This document shows, one piece after another, positions 63,839 through 64,000 of a stretch of DNA of 64,000 bases. Within the stretch, counting starts at the first letter, position 1; the number at the start of each line of letters is the position of its first letter. The translations under genes and the position numbers were made by a program. Below the pieces are notes generated by a model that worked only from the letters and a program-made list of their open reading frames with translations, searched no databases and had not been told where the DNA came from. The DNA comes from Pictodentalium vernedei (Eukaryota; Mollusca; Scaphopoda; Dentaliida; Dentaliidae): the NCBI GenBank assembly GCA_031216915.1, contig CM062296.1, positions 799,137,022-799,201,021 of the forward strand. Reading direction: 5' to 3'.

Positions 63839-64000
63839 TATGTTTTGAGACAAAAAATGAAAAAAATAATGAAAATTAATTGGCGATTTTTGAGAATAGC
63901 GCTGGTCGGTTTTGGCCGTTACGTTGGATAAAGGGTTAAAGATAGTAAATAATAATAAGATACAGACGTATTTCGTGTACAGGGCTATTCAGTTGTTATA

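Larger units (their letters stand above)
62412..63941 (+). mobile_element. piggyBac-like MITE split by a nested insertion
   Basis: The left part (62412-62565) runs from TAAACCCTTTACCTAACATG to the palindrome; the right part (63839-63941) runs from TATGTTTTGAGAC to AAAGGGTTAA. Both align with the intact copy at 54735-54983. The insertion lies just after CATAACCTATG. Confidence 0.75.

Noticed and set aside
1-64000. CRISPR arrays, rRNA and tRNA genes, bacterial operons
   Set aside because: No spacer-repeat pattern, rRNA core motifs or tRNA A/B boxes with cloverleaf potential were seen; the sequence is eukaryotic.

Overview
The window looks like nuclear DNA of an invertebrate animal, most likely a lophotrochozoan such as a mollusc. 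It is AT-rich and intron-bearing, crowded with LINEs, MITEs and a Polinton, has one secreted F-type (fucolectin) lectin gene, and carries a diverged mollusc-style SINE-like repeat. No rRNA, tRNA or CRISPR was recognised. By function almost everything is mobile-element DNA; the only host gene I can support is the lectin.

Layout. (1) 1-8459 is the first copy of an 8.4-kb segment repeated in the same orientation at 27012-35288, about 95% alike by eye. It holds decayed retroelement DNA and, at its right end, a Jockey/CR1-type LINE with endonuclease and reverse transcriptase remnants. (2) 8460-14417 holds a plain stretch, half of a piggyBac-like MITE, and a rearranged CR1-like LINE mostly on the minus strand. 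(3) 14424-26088 is partial copy A of a Polinton/Maverick element of the adintovirus-like kind: terminal repeat, DUF8207-like protein, two small adenovirus-core-like proteins, packaging ATPase, penton-like minor capsid protein, a duplicated small-gene cassette, a SAP-like protein, protein-primed DNA polymerase, adenain-like protease and the start of a fibre gene. (4) 26089-36131 is flanking DNA plus the second 8.4-kb copy. (5) 36132-47161 is partial Polinton copy B: the same terminal repeat, a Cys-rich protein, a membrane protein, a phospholipase A2-like protein, integrase, major capsid protein, a TFIIS-type zinc-ribbon protein and, on the minus strand, fibre, protease and polymerase. (6) 47162-64000 is host DNA with palindromes, degenerate tandem repeats, MITEs, a probable solo LTR and the lectin gene.

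The two Polinton copies share polymerase, protease and fibre sequence in opposite orientation. The six bases outside their terminal repeats (ACTCTG and CAGAGT) are reverse complements. That is what the two ends of a single insertion with a 6-bp target duplication would show, so I infer one insertion later rearranged, or an assembly join. Both copies are broken, although the capsid, ATPase, penton-like, integrase and fibre reading frames look long and well kept. The terminal repeats are about 97-98% alike, which suggests an insertion that is not very old.

The most interesting signals are: a TFIIS-type zinc ribbon next to the capsid gene; a compact enhancer-like block in the terminal repeats (CRE, two kappaB-like sites, two CCAAT boxes, TATA); a hairpin with a T-tract repeated three times at convergent gene ends; a repeated promoter-plus-gene cassette; and a lectin whose signal-peptide exon and lectin exon match in phase across a 3.2-kb intron. 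Percentages are judged by eye; no alignment or database search was run.
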